Shown here: in pieces, positions 45,475 through 56,811 of the stretch | How positions within the stretch are numbered: the stretch's first letter is position 1 | How the letters are laid out: every line of letters starts with the position of its first letter | Origin: Artocarpus heterophyllus | Lineage: Eukaryota > Streptophyta > Magnoliopsida > Rosales > Moraceae | Assembly (NCBI GenBank): GCA_025403435.1 | Contig: CM046347.1 | Location: 27,988,183 to 28,052,182 of the forward strand | Direction: 5' to 3' | DNA length: 64,000 bases | Notes under the pieces: generated by a model | The model's database searches: none | The model's input: the letters and a program-made list of their open reading frames with translations, nothing else | What the model was told of the DNA's origin: nothing | Made by a program: the position numbers and the translations under genes

Positions 45475-48400
45475 CTAAGTGAGTAAATACTGCAAATTTC
45501 GCATCCCCATAGCTTCCACATGCCTTTCAAAGACTCTCCCAGAAAGTGTCTTCGTAAATGGATCAGCTAAATTGTCCTCTGACGCGATCTTGCACACCGT
45601 GACATGCCCGCTCTCAACGAAGTCCTTTATCACATGATACTTCCGATCAATATGCTTACTCTTCTTGTGAAATCTTGGTTCCTTAGCATTAGCTACCGCC
45701 GCACTGTTATCACAGTACAGTGATACCGCTTTATCCATACCAGGAACTACCTCAAGATCCCCAAGGAACTTGCGGAGCCACACTGCTTCTTTCGAAGCAT
45801 CACTAGCCGCCACATACTCGGCCTCCATCGTTGAATCCGAAGTGCAATCTTGCTTCGCACTTCTCCAACTGATGGCACCGCCACCCAGAGTAAACACAAA
45901 CCCCGATGTCGATTTCCTAGAATCCAGGCAGGATTGAAAATCCGAATCAGTGTATCCTAGAGGAGTTAAATCCTCAACCGAATACACAAGCATATACCCT
46001 CTAGTCCTTCTCAGGTACTTGAAAATATGCTTTACCGCAACCCAATGGTTTGGTCCTGGATCCGCCTGAAATCGACTCACAATCCCGACCGCATAGCTAA
46101 TATCCGGTCGAGTGCAAAGCATGGCATACATGAGACTACCCATTGCCGAAGCATAAGGTACCTTCTTCATGTATTCTCTTTCTTCATTAGACTTTGGAGA
46201 GTCTTTCTTAGAAAGAGTAATTCCAGACCTAGATGGTTGCCCACCTTTCTTGGAATCCTGCATTGCAAACCTCCTGAGAATTTTATCTATGTAGCTGGCC
46301 TGTGACAAAGCTATCATTTTGTTCTTCCTATCCCGAAAGATCTGGATACCGAGAACAAAATTAGCCTCACCCAAGTCCTTCATGTCAAACTGCTTGGTCA
46401 ACCATAATTTGACCGATGACAACGCCCCAACGTCATTGCCAATTAGCAGAATGTCATCTACATAGAGTAGTAGAAAAACCACCTTCCCATTCTTAATGTG
46501 TTTGTAAACACATGGTTCATCCACATTTTGTGAGAACCCATAAGTCTTGATCACTTGATCAAATCTTATGTTCGAAGAACGAGAAGCCTGCTTAAGTCCA
46601 TAAATAGACTTTAGCAACTTACAAACCTTACCCTCTTGACCCGTGACCTTGAACCCGTCTGGTTGTTCCATATAAATGGACTCATCAAGATAGCCATTCA
46701 GAAAAGCCGTCTTGACATCCATCTGCCAAATCTCGTAGTCGAGAGCGGCAGCTATGGTCAAGAGTATCCGGATGGACTTAAGCATGGCTACAGGCGAAAA
46801 GGTTTCCTCATAATCGATTCCTTCCTTTTGCGTATAACCCTTAGCTACCAGTCTAGCCTTAAAGGTTTCGACCTTTCCATCCACTCCTCTTTTCCTCTTG
46901 TAGATCCACTTACTCCCTATGGGTTTTACCCCTTCAGGAAGATCCACAAGCTCCCAGACCCGATTAGTCTCCATAGACTTCATCTCAATGGTCATGGCCT
47001 CTGTCCAGAGTCTTGAATCAACATCCTCCATAGCTTCTGCGTAAGTATAAGGATCCCTGTCTTGTTCATCCGGTTCAGCCAAAAAGACCTCCCCATTGAA
47101 CATATACCTCTCAGGTTGACGACCAATCCTCCCACTACGCCGAAGCCCCTGAGGTTGTTGTTCAGGTTTGTTTGGTTTTTCTACACCGATCGGAATGGTT
47201 TCGTTCGGAACCTCCGGAGTAAACGGATTACCCCTCAACTCCTCAAGCACCACTTTGCTTTGAGGTTTAAAGTCGTTCATGTAACTCTCCTCAAGGAAAG
47301 TTGCATTAGTTGAAACCACGACTTTATTTTCCTTTGGGTTATAAAAATAACCCCCTTTAGTCCCTTTTGGATATCCTACAAACACGCAAACTTCTGAACG
47401 TGCTTCCAACTTATTCGGATCCTTAAACAGGACATGAGCTGGACATCCCCATATGCGAATATGGTTTAAGGATGTCTTCCGTCTTGTCCACAACTCGTGA
47501 GGAGTTTTAGGGACCGATTTTGAAGGCACATTGTTCAAAAGATAACATGCGGTTTGTAGTGCATATCCCCAAAAGGATAAAGGCAATGATGAATAACTCA
47601 TCATGGACCGAATCATGTCCAACAAAGTCCTATTCCTTCTCTTTGCTACGCCATTCTGCTGCGGAGTGCCCGGCGCAGTCAAATGGGATAAAATCCCATT
47701 CTCTAACAAGTGTCCCAAGAACTCATCAGAAAGGTATTCCCCACCTCGATCAGATCGAAGTGCCTTTATGGGTCTACCCAATTGCTTTTCCACTTCAGCC
47801 CGAAACTCCCTGAACTTATCATAAGTTTCGCTTTTGTGGTGCATTAGGTACACATACCCATATCTAGAGTAATCGTCAATAAAAGTAACGAAGTACTCAT
47901 ACCCTCCTCGTGCCCGGATGTTCATCGGTCCGCAAACATCACTATGCACAAGTTCTAGAACCCCTTCGGCCCTATTGCCCTTAGACCCGTATGGTCTTTT
48001 GGTCATTTTACCCTCCAAACAAGACTCACATTGAGGTATAGATTCCACCTTTAAGTGACTTAAAGGTCCATCCCTTACCAACCTTTGAATCCTATTTAGG
48101 TTAATATGGCCAAGGCGCAAATGCCAAAGATAAGTCTTATTAGAGTGAGAAGTTTTAAGTCTTTTTGAGTTATTATCATTTATCTCAGCATTAAGCAATA
48201 GGTCCATCTTAGGTTTGATAAAATATAGATTATTTTGCATCCATCCAGAACAGATAAAAGATTTGTTTTTACGAATCACCACTTTTTCATTAAAAGATAC
48301 CACGTAGGAGTCTTTAAATAAAGAAGATACAGAAATTAAATTCCTTTTAAATTTAGGAACATAAAAACAATCTCGCAAAATTAAACTCCTATAATTATCA

Positions 48401-49428
48401 AAATAAAGATGGACATCTCCCACTGCTTCCGCTGAGACCAAGGATCCATCGCCCATCCGAAGCGTTAAGTCTTCATGAAGTAGACTTCTCGTTTCTTTGA
48501 ATCCCTGCAGAGAAACACAAACATGATTAGTTGCACCAGAATCTATGACCCAAATGTCACTGGATTCCTCAACCAAACAAGTTTCTAAATATAGAAGATC
48601 ACACCTACCTCCCTTGGAAAGGAAGTCCTTGCAATGCTTCTTTATATGCCCGACCTTTCCACAAAAGAAGCACTTAAGTTTCTTTGGGTTCTTCTTCTTC
48701 TTCTTCTTGCTCTTGGTAGCAATAGGAATAGAAGACTTCCCACTTTTGGCCCGTTGCTTCTTTCCATTCCCAGAGTTAGGATTGGAACCAGAAGCAGCTA
48801 CCATATTGGCCTCTCCACCAGCAGGAGACTCCCTGATCAGCAGTTCAAACTCTTGTAACTGTTTCATCAGTTCTGTCAAGGTCATATCCCGTCTATTGCT
48901 TAGATTAAAAGTAGCTCTAAACGGAATAAATTCCTTAGACAGAGTCTCAAAGACCATAGTCATCTGAGTTTCAGCATCGATGTCGGCTCCATTGGTTTGA
49001 GCCTCAGCGAGGTAACCCATGACCAACATCATGTGCTCCTTTACAGATGTCCCCAGTCTCTGTCTACAGTTTAAGAGTTTCCGAAGCGCCCCTTGCCGCT
49101 TTGTTATGGCCTGGCCTCCAAACATGTCCTCAAGATTATCCAAGATCTGCTTCGCAGTCTCATAATCCTGATGTTGAGCCTGCAGCACGTTATTGATGCT
49201 AGCCATAACATAGCAGCGGGCCTGATCATTAGCATCTTTCCAGCGTTCGTACGCTTGGAATTGCTCATTACTTGAGTCTCCCGTAGGCTCGGGAGGACAA
49301 GGAGTTGTCAGAACATATTTCAGTTTCTCAAAGGAAAGGACGATGTCCAGGTTCCGTTTCCAATCATTATAGTTCTCACCGGTCAATTGGTTTTTGTCAA
49401 GTATCGATGATAAAGCGTTTTTAGACAT
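45475..49428 (-). CDS. young copia gag-pol polyprotein, open but with a changed integrase site
   Basis: A single frame of 1317 codons. The ATG at 49426-49428 (MSKNALSS) is chosen over the one 15 codons upstream because all copies start gag there. Gag is followed by a Lys-rich stretch and a CCHC knuckle (C253, C256, H261, C266). Protease has D296-S-G. The integrase zinc domain has HLRLGHIN and CESC. The integrase core has D497 and D560, but residue 596 is Lys (NGVAKRRNR) where copia integrases have the third catalytic acid, Glu; spacing from D560 is exactly D,D(35)E. RT has YVDD at 989-992, and Ser at 952 where relatives have Trp (SRSSNI). RNase H has intact DSDF, MEAEY and CDNSAA blocks. It makes the particle, copying and insertion proteins of the element. 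With Lys596 integrase should be inactive, so the copy would need help from others. Confidence 0.95.
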   Translation of the reverse strand: MSKNALSSILDKNQLTGENYNDWKRNLDIVLSFEKLKYVLTTPCPPEPTGDSSNEQFQAYERWKDANDQARCYVMASINNVLQAQHQDYETAKQILDNLEDMFGGQAITKRQGALRKLLNCRQRLGTSVKEHMMLVMGYLAEAQTNGADIDAETQMTMVFETLSKEFIPFRATFNLSNRRDMTLTELMKQLQEFELLIRESPAGGEANMVAASGSNPNSGNGKKQRAKSGKSSIPIATKSKKKKKKNPKKLKCFFCGKVGHIKKHCKDFLSKGGRCDLLYLETCLVEESSDIWVIDSGATNHVCVSLQGFKETRSLLHEDLTLRMGDGSLVSAEAVGDVHLYFDNYRSLILRDCFYVPKFKRNLISVSSLFKDSYVVSFNEKVVIRKNKSFICSGWMQNNLYFIKPKMDLLLNAEINDNNSKRLKTSHSNKTYLWHLRLGHINLNRIQRLVRDGPLSHLKVESIPQCESCLEGKMTKRPYGSKGNRAEGVLELVHSDVCGPMNIRARGGYEYFVTFIDDYSRYGYVYLMHHKSETYDKFREFRAEVEKQLGRPIKALRSDRGGEYLSDEFLGHLLENGILSHLTAPGTPQQNGVAKRRNRTLLDMIRSMMSYSSLPLSFWGYALQTACYLLNNVPSKSVPKTPHELWTRRKTSLNHIRIWGCPAHVLFKDPNKLEARSEVCVFVGYPKGTKGGYFYNPKENKVVVSTNATFLEESYMNDFKPQSKVVLEELRGNPFTPEVPNETIPIGVEKPNKPEQQPQGLRRSGRIGRQPERYMFNGEVFLAEPDEQDRDPYTYAEAMEDVDSRLWTEAMTIEMKSMETNRVWELVDLPEGVKPIGSKWIYKRKRGVDGKVETFKARLVAKGYTQKEGIDYEETFSPVAMLKSIRILLTIAAALDYEIWQMDVKTAFLNGYLDESIYMEQPDGFKVTGQEGKVCKLLKSIYGLKQASRSSNIRFDQVIKTYGFSQNVDEPCVYKHIKNGKVVFLLLYVDDILLIGNDVGALSSVKLWLTKQFDMKDLGEANFVLGIQIFRDRKNKMIALSQASYIDKILRRFAMQDSKKGGQPSRSGITLSKKDSPKSNEEREYMKKVPYASAMGSLMYAMLCTRPDISYAVGIVSRFQADPGPNHWVAVKHIFKYLRRTRGYMLVYSVEDLTPLGYTDSDFQSCLDSRKSTSGFVFTLGGGAISWRSAKQDCTSDSTMEAEYVAASDASKEAVWLRKFLGDLEVVPGMDKAVSLYCDNSAAVANAKEPRFHKKSKHIDRKYHVIKDFVESGHVTVCKIASEDNLADPFTKTLSGRVFERHVEAMGMRNLQYLLT

Positions 49429-50396
49429 TTTCAATCTACAATAAAGAATCATATACCAAACATAAGCAAACATATATAATAATTTAGTAAGTTAACACAA
49501 TCATGTAAAATCATACAAATGTGTTTATGTGTCAAAACCTTGAAAATTTCACAACCTTACAACGATAATTCCCAACTCAGAATTCAACAAGCTCCTAGGG
49601 GAGTCATGCCAAATTCAATCAGGAACACGGATCCCCTCCTGATTAATATATGCCATCCAGGACCCGTATGATCCAGCATATACTAATAATCGTTTCTTTG
49701 GCCATTAATTTTATTAACAGAGCTCCTAGGGAAGGTTAATAATAAAGTTAACGTGAGTGTATAACCATCGTTTTAATATTTTATCCATGATTTATAATCA
49801 CCACCTAGGGGTGTGCAACCATAAATCATACTAAAATACCTTATCCTTTCAGAGATCCAATCTGGTACATGATAGAAATCCCTTCCTAGGGGTTGGGACC
49901 ATCATGTTCTTCCTATGGACCAACGATGGAGGCCTTAGGTTCTCTCTTCGAAAACCTTCTCCCACTCAATCTTTTGAAGTCAAGGTTTTATTTTAAAATT
50001 ATGCATGAACAATTTTAATATGAGCGGCACTCCCTATTCTATATGACATGTTATCAATATACATGGTAAATCATATTATAATGCAGACAAGCAAAGCAAT
50101 CAAGCAAAGCTACAAGCATAATAATAATAACCGTAATATTATGGTTCCACCCTAGAGAATAGAAAAAATAAGATTACAAGAGAATAATTGAGACATTTAT
50201 CGATTCTTCATCCTTGAATCCTCAAGCTGTATCCTTCTTCATGTAATATCCATCTTCAAGTCCTCAATCCCATATGAATCGAACACTTCATATTTCCGGT
50301 CATATCCAAATTTAATGTTTCTCAGAATCGTCCCAAAAATAAAATTAAAACTGCACTGAAAAAATCGCATCTTTTCTGGACACCTGGCAGCTCTCG

Positions 50397-50580
50397 GTTG
50401 GCAGGCCGATCTGGGTGATCGGTCTGCCGATCATGGTGGTTCGGCCTGCCGAACATGAAGGTTCGGCCTGCCGGCAGAGCACCACAATTTCTGCCCCACT
50501 GTCGGCCTGCCGGACCGTACGTCCGGCCTGCCGATCTGTGACCTTCGGCCTGCCGAACTGTGAGGTCCGGCATGCCGACC
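50397..50580 (-). repeat. eight-unit palindromic array in the young copia leader
   Basis: Units lie at about 50397, 50418, 50440, 50462, 50501, 50522, 50544 and 50566, for example TTCGGCCTGCCGAA at 50440 and 50544. On the element's sense strand most read CGGCAGGCCG, opposite to the units in its own LTRs. Confidence 0.92.
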
Positions 50581-51078
50581 GAGCAGAAAACCCTCAATCC
50601 AGAAAATACAATTTTAATGCAATTCATCAATTTTATTTTTAACAATTCAAAAACATAAAATTAGAGACTCAGGAAATACCTGGAGGCGCCATCATCAATC
50701 TTTAAGTTCCGACTTCTCGTTCCGTCTTCTCCGAATAATTATTTAATTACAAAATTCTTACAAATTAAAAATTAAATGATAATTCCAAGACGGAGATGAT
50801 AGTCCGCCATCTAATTACATGAAAAACCTAGATACACATTCTAACCTCTAAGGAACCATAACCGGTATTAATTAATTAATAAATAATTAAACAACAATTT
50901 AATCAACCATAATTAATTAATAAACATTCACCATATAATCCATGACAACATATATATTATATAGAAACCTAGAGTGCCATCTCTCTATAAAATTTAATTC
51001 AAGCATTGGAGAGATTAAGATCACAAAATTTATGCATATAACATGATCACAAACTTGCAAATTTATGTAAAAACCTCG

Positions 51079-51090
51079 GCTCTGATACCA
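51079..51090 (-). other. primer binding site of the young copia (initiator Met tRNA)
   Basis: Minus-strand TGGTATCAGAGC lies two bases inside the 5' LTR. Confidence 0.93.
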
Positions 51091-51482
51091 ATTGTTGGAA
51101 ACAAAGTGCGCAGCGGAATTTTAAAAAATTTTTCATTAGAGTAATTTCCAAAACACAAGTTTGACATGTTATATGTATAAATTAAACAGATCTTACTAAC
51201 CTCAGTGTGCCGAAGAACCTCCGCAACCTGTGTAGAGAAGTAACGTTCCAGAAGAGCCTCAACCAACTGGTCTTCTTTGCTATTCTCTATCCACAACCGG
51301 AGTGAGTGTGGGCTCACACGTACAGCTCTTCCACCGGTGACTCTCCTTCCAATCAATAGAGAGAACCCAAAGCTAGTGTTCGTGATTTGTGAACAAAAGC
51401 TCTCAGGGAGTTTTTAGATGCTCACTAGAAGAGTATCACTCTTAATCTCTCAAATTGATCTGAGTAAATCATTAGACTCACT

Positions 51483-51493
51483 CCCTTTTTATA
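51483..51493 (-). promoter_or_regulatory. TATA box of the young copia 5' LTR
   Basis: Minus-strand TATAAAAAGGG lies about 120 bp downstream, in the sense direction, of the palindromic array at 51612-51689. Confidence 0.7.
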
Positions 51494-51611
51494 CCTATTG
51501 GTCCTTGGGGTCAGTCCATATCAGATTAGGTCTCAAAAAACGAAACAGAATCAAGTTCGGATCAATATCTGATAAGATACGCGTGAAAAACGCGTAATCT
51601 TAGCTGTCGCG

Positions 51612-51689
51612 GTCGGCATGCCGAACTGTGAGATAGGCAGGCCGAACTGGCCAGTTCGGCAGGCCGAACTTTCTGATCGGCAGGCCGAA
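51612..51689 (-). repeat. four-unit palindromic array in the young copia 5' LTR
   Basis: Units start at 51612 (GTCGGCATGCCGAA), 51633 (ATAGGCAGGCCGAA), 51655 (TTCGGCAGGCCGAA) and 51676 (ATCGGCAGGCCGAA), 21-22 bp apart. The 3' LTR copy is at 43944-44021. Confidence 0.93.
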
Positions 51690-53133
51690 CTGCCGAGAAA
51701 AAATCTCCGCGAATCTTTTATTTTCCACCCGAGATTCTAAAGGATAAAGTCTCAGTCTTGATTCAAATAGCCCAATAGAAAAGATATCTGATCAAAACAA
51801 ACTTTATCAAGATAATCTCTAAGAAAATAAATCAATTCACAATAATTCTACAAGTTTATCTTGTTCTAATTGTCCAAAATTAAAACAACCGATAAACAGA
51901 CAAGAATTATCCGAACGCCATAATTCAACAAGTTCATCTTGAACTAATTTCTTACATAATTAATTCAACCGATAAACAGACATGAATTATTTGATTCTTA
52001 TAAATTTTAAACCAATCTGATAAATCCGACATAAGTCACCAATTATTGGAAAAGCACGCCGTGTCGTTACAGGATTTTGTGAGCTAGCAAAGGGGACCAA
52101 AATGGACCTATAAAGTTCAAGCTCATGATAATTATGAAACCCAATATCCCAGATATACATTTCACAATTATCAACTCCAACGCTACTCCACTAAAAGCTT
52201 GGAGCTGCACTCTCGAACTTTATAGAATTACGAAGCTCGTGTATCTAAGTCTCCATGACATATCATAGTGTATCGCATCCCCATATGATCATCCATAATC
52301 GGCTTAAGGACAAGTTCTGTCTTACCTTCCCGATTATTTTTATCTTACGTTCCATTGTCTCACCATTAGAAAACTTACCATCCAAAGATAGTATACCATT
52401 CGGTTACACCTATGTATCCAAATGGTTGAGCGCTCTAGTTTTCCAATTACAGGACAACGCATATAAGAGGATATCATTACTCCTAAAGAGGAGCTATGGA
52501 TTCCATATCTATGAATAACAAGTCTACGCTACCAAGAGTCATGCCTCCAACGTACCGGCATGCATGCCACTATAGAGATGTGGGAGTCACCCATTGGTAC
52601 ATCAAAAGACACAAGTCGAGACAACGGGCCCATTATTCATCTCAGGATTAAGATACAATACAAATGATTGTCTAAAGTGAATCGATTTGCCAAGACAGAA
52701 TTATTAATCCAAATCAATTCACTTTATGTCCCTATCCAACACATCGTCACCTATGACAACGCGCCAATGTTTCTATTCACGGAGTCCAACTCCGATGGCC
52801 AAGACAAACCATCTCCCAAAAGGGATATAGACAACATAACAATCTTTACATGAATAAAGCGCCCAACTTTATTCCCTCGATTGCGGATCATATATATTTT
52901 AGACCTTCACCTTAAGAGTCGTGTCTACCGCATAATCATCCCATCATATGCCCAACTCTTAAGGTTTAGACTGATAGTCTCAGACTACTGTTTGCTTATC
53001 ATACATTCAACAAATATGAACGTAAAGAGGACAATATTTGGTATATATAAATGAATAAATTCTTTATTGATAAAAATGTCTCCAAAAACATATTACATTT
53101 TTACTCCTTAGAGCATACATGTCTAACAGCAAA

Positions 53134-55036
53134 TATCTCTTCCAGTTCCCGCCGAAGTCTAACGCACAAGCACGTAACATGTCCTCAAGAATCTGAATAA
53201 CTTGCTCAGATTGCCCATCGGACTGAGGATGAAATACCGTACTAAAATTCAAATCCATACTTAAAGCCTCCTAAAAGCTCCTCCAATACTTAGCATTGAA
53301 CCTGGTGTCTCTATCAGATGTTATGGACAAGGGAACTTCATGCAACCGCACTATTTTCTACAGATACAACTCCCTGAGAACTTTCCTCAAACATGTCAAC
53401 CTGAACGGAATGAAATGCGCCGAGTTCGTTAACCTATCAACCACAACCCAAATTGCATTATGCCTGTACTCCGTCCTTGGCAAACTTGTAAGGAAATCCA
53501 TCGTCATATGCTCCCATTTCCGCCCTAGAATAGGAAGCGGCTGAAGCTGACCTGCAGGCTTCTGATGCTTGGCTTTCACCTGAAGACACGTGGTACAGTT
53601 GGCCATGTATTCCCAAATGTCCTTCTTCATACCTCTCCACCAATATTGCCTTTTCAAATCACGATACATTTTCATGCTCCTTGGATGAATGGTGAACTGA
53701 GACTTGTAAGCTTCGTCCAAAATGGCTTTCGTTACCTCTGTGATTGCTAAAACTACTAAGTGCTCCTGGAAGTACAACGATCCATTTGCATGAATCCTCC
53801 ATTCTTCAAATTGCTCTCCGTCCTGAATCCGCATCCAAATCCCTTGTAGATGCTGGTCCTGCCACTGATTATGTTTTACCATGTGAACAAGAGTCGGGGT
53901 CGTCTCCATATGATATGCTAAAGCTTGATCATAGTCTTCATAATACTGTAGCCCATACCCACTCACTGTCGTATCTCTTTTCCAATCTTCAAGAGCCAAA
54001 CAAGCGAGAATCCCTGAAGATTTCTTGCTAAGCGCATCCGCGACCACATTAGCTTTCTCAAGATGGTACTGCAATGTGAAATCATAATCCTCCATGTACT
54101 CCATCCATCTCCGCTGCCTCAAGTTGAGATCCCTCTAAGTGAACAGATACCTTAAGCTCTTATGATCGGAGAAAACCTAAAATATCACCATGTACAAATA
54201 ACATCTCCAAATCTTCAGCGTGTGAATCATTGCTGCAAGCTCCAAATCATGAGTAGGATAATTTCGCTCGTATGGTCGTAGCTGTCTCGATCCATACGTC
54301 ACCACGCGTCCATGTTGAATCAACACGCACCTAAGCCTGCGTCCTGAAGCATTTGTATAAACCTCGTACGGCTCATCACTGCTGGGAATAACCAATACTA
54401 GGGCTGAAGTCAAACGATTCTTCAATTCCTGAAAAGCGAGCTCATATTCCTCATCCCACTTGAACTTGACATTTTTCCTAATCAATCTTGTCAACGGCGT
54501 TGCGATCTTTGAGAAATCCTTTACGAATTTTTTGTAGTACCCTGTAAGACCTAAGAAACTACGAATTTCTGCTACATTCCTCAGTCATTCCCATTCCACT
54601 ATGGCTTTTATCTTAGACGGATCCACTGAAATACCATGCTCGAAGATGAATGACCCAGAAACTTAACTTCTGTTAACCAAAACTCGTATTTCTCTTTCTT
54701 GGTGTACAATTGGTGCTCCCGTAGAGTCTGAAGCACGATCCTGAGATGCTGCTCATGCTCCTCCCAAGTCTTAGAATACACTAGAATATTATCGATGAAC
54801 ACGATCACAAACTAATCCAAATAAGGCCTGAATATCCTGTTCATCAAATCCATGAAAGCTATTGGAGCGTTTGTCAATCCAAACGGCATCACCAGAAACT
54901 CAAAGTGTCCATACCGGGTTCCTAAAAGCTGTCTTGGGAATATCTTCCTCCTTTATCCTAACCTGATGGTATCCCAACCGCAAATCAATCTTTGAGAAGT
55001 ACCGCGAACCTCATAACTGATCAAACAACTCATCGA
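53134..55036 (-). pseudogene. Gypsy2 partial RT, RNase H and integrase
   Basis: Continuing upstream of the copia insertion, the minus strand encodes LNFSTVFHPQSDGQSEQVIQ (integrase third acid), TMDFLTSLPRT (first Asp), the zinc domain (KSQFTIHP, CTTCLQVK), RNase H ([10 protein letters not shown], where the usual YADASG Asp has become Asn) and RT pieces (the FIDN block replaces FIDD). Stops and frameshifts separate the pieces. At the Trp site where Gypsy1 has a stop, this copy reads Arg (GRKWEH). Confidence 0.85.
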
Positions 55037-55062
55037 TCATTTAATAAATTTTGGGACGTTCA
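55037..55062 (-). repeat. 26-bp remnant of the Gypsy2 5' LTR
   Basis: On the minus strand TGAACGTCCCAAAATTTATT matches the LTR start TGTAACGTCCCAAAATTTATTT with one base lost. It is followed at once by RT sequence, GATCGATGAG...TTTGATCAG. The outer side carries target duplication ttctc. Confidence 0.8.
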
Positions 55063-55067
55063 TTCTC

Positions 55068-56797
55068 TATTCACGATCGGAGTGCGTGTGGGCGCACATC
55101 GTACAACTTTTCCCTAGTGACTCTCCTTCCAACTAATTGAGCAATATCCAAAACTAAGGTTTATGATTTGTGAACAATAGCTATTCAGGGGATTTTCATA
55201 AACTCACAGAATAGAGTGCTCACTCTTGATTTCTCAATTGATCTAAATAACTTATGAGTCTTACTCTTGAGCAAGGAGTTAGTCCTTATCAGATAAGGCC
55301 TCAAAATTTAAAATCTAGATCAATATATGATAAAATCGCATAAAAACATGAGATTAGATAATCGTTCAATCTACAGGCTGAATTGGCAGATTGGCCTACC
55401 GAACTTACTCGATCAGTAGGCCAAACGTGAAGATTAGCTTGCCAAACTTACGATAAATGACCCTTTTGAATCTTTTATTTTCCACCCGAGATTCTTTGAA
55501 TAAAGCCTTAGTTTTAATTCAAATAACCCAATAAAGAAGTTATCTAATTAAAACAACCATATCTAGATAATCTCTTGGAAAATAAAATTCCTGATAATTC
55601 AACAATTTTATCTGGAATAAATTTACCTAAAATTAACTCAACCTATAAACAGACATGAATTATCTTATTCTATCGAATTTCAGCCAATCTGGTAAATTAA
55701 CATAAGTCACTAATTTATTAGAAAAGCACGTCATATCGTTACAAGATTTATTATGAGCTGGCAAAGGGGACCTGATGGACCTATATAGTATAAGCTCCTG
55801 ATAATTACGAAACCCAATATCCTAGATCTATATTTCATAATTATCAACTTTAACGCTACTCTACTAAAAGTTTAGAGCTGCACTCTCGAACTATATAGAA
55901 TTACAAAACTCGAATAGCTAAGTCTCCATGACATATCTAAATGTATAGTAGCCCCATAGGATATCCATAATCAACTTGAGGATAAATTTTATTTTAACTT
56001 CTCGATTATTTTTCTCTTACTTTCCATTATCTCACCATTGGAAAACTTACCATCCAAAGATAGTATACCATTCGGTTACACCAATGTATCCAAATGGTTA
56101 AGCGCTCCAGTTTTTCAATTACAAGATAACGCATATAGAGGATATCATCGACTCCTAAAGAAAAGCTATGAATTTCGTATCTATGAATAACAAGTCTACA
56201 CTATCAAGAGTCATGTCTCCAACGTACCGGTATATGTATCATTTTAAAATATGGATGTCACTCTTTGATACATCAAAAGACATAAGTCAAGACAAGGAGC
56301 CCACTATTCATTTTTGGATTAAGATACAACACATATGATTGTCTAAGGTGAATTGATTTGTTGAGACAGAATTGTTAATCCAAATCAATTACACTTTATG
56401 TCTTGATCCAATAGATCGTCACCTATGACAATGTACTAATGTTTCTATTTACTAAGTCCACCTCGATGGCCAAGACAAATCATCTCCCATTAGGGATATA
56501 GACAACATAACAATCTGTGCATGAATAAAGCATCCAACGTTATTCCTCAACTGCAGATCTTATGATTTAGACCGCCACCTTTATAATCATGTCTTTTGGG
56601 TATCTGTCCATCATATGCTTGATTCTAAAGGTTTAAATCGACAGTCTCAGACTTTTGTTTGCTTATTATACATCTAACAAATATGAACGTAAAGAGGACA
56701 ATAATTTGGTATATGAATAATAAGTAAACTCTTTATTAATAAAAATGTCTCCAAAAACATATTACATCTTTACTCCTTAGGGCATACATGTCTAACA
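55068..56797 (-). repeat. copia A 3' LTR, right part
   Basis: It continues the LTR cut at 40479. The joint (TATTCTC then TATTCACGATCGGAG) matches the uncut family sequence CTATTCTCTATCCAC...CGGAG. It runs to ...CATGTCTAACA at 56797. Palindromic units at about 55370-55450 are heavily worn. A polypurine tract copy (ATCTTCCACTT on plus) follows. Confidence 0.9.
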
Positions 56798-56811
56798 ATC
56801 TTCCACTTGCA

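Larger units (their letters stand above)
49429..51092 (-). other. young copia untranslated leader
   Basis: 1.66 kb lies between the primer site side and the gag start. No convincing open frame is present. It contains a second palindromic array (50397-50580). Confidence 0.85.
43425..53128 (-). mobile_element. young full-length Ty1/copia element
   Basis: The element is 9704 bp with target duplication gcaaa (43420-43424, 53129-53133), two LTRs of 2036 bp that differ at about nine sites by eye, an initiator-Met primer site, a 1.66-kb leader, one open gag-pol frame and a polypurine tract. The gag-PR-INT-RT-RH order is Ty1/copia. LTR and leader lengths resemble long copia lineages such as Angela, but that assignment is inference. 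It inserted in the integrase of Gypsy2. Confidence 0.97.
51093..53128 (-). repeat. young copia 5' LTR
   Basis: It is 2036 bp and differs from the 3' LTR at about nine sites (for example GATGTGGGAG versus GATGTAGGAG). The outer end ...ATGTCTAACA is followed by target duplication gcaaa. Confidence 0.97.
40480..55062 (-). mobile_element. Gypsy2: deleted chromovirus relative of Gypsy1, split by a young copia
   Basis: A minus-strand relative of Gypsy1 flanked by ttctc (40475-40479 and 55063-55067). It keeps a full 3' LTR (40480-42702), polypurine tract, integrase, RNase H and part of RT. Upstream RT, protease, gag and nearly all of the 5' LTR are missing: 26 bp of LTR start (55037-55062) adjoin mid-RT sequence directly. 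The copia at 43425-53128 lies inside its integrase. Confidence 0.92.
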
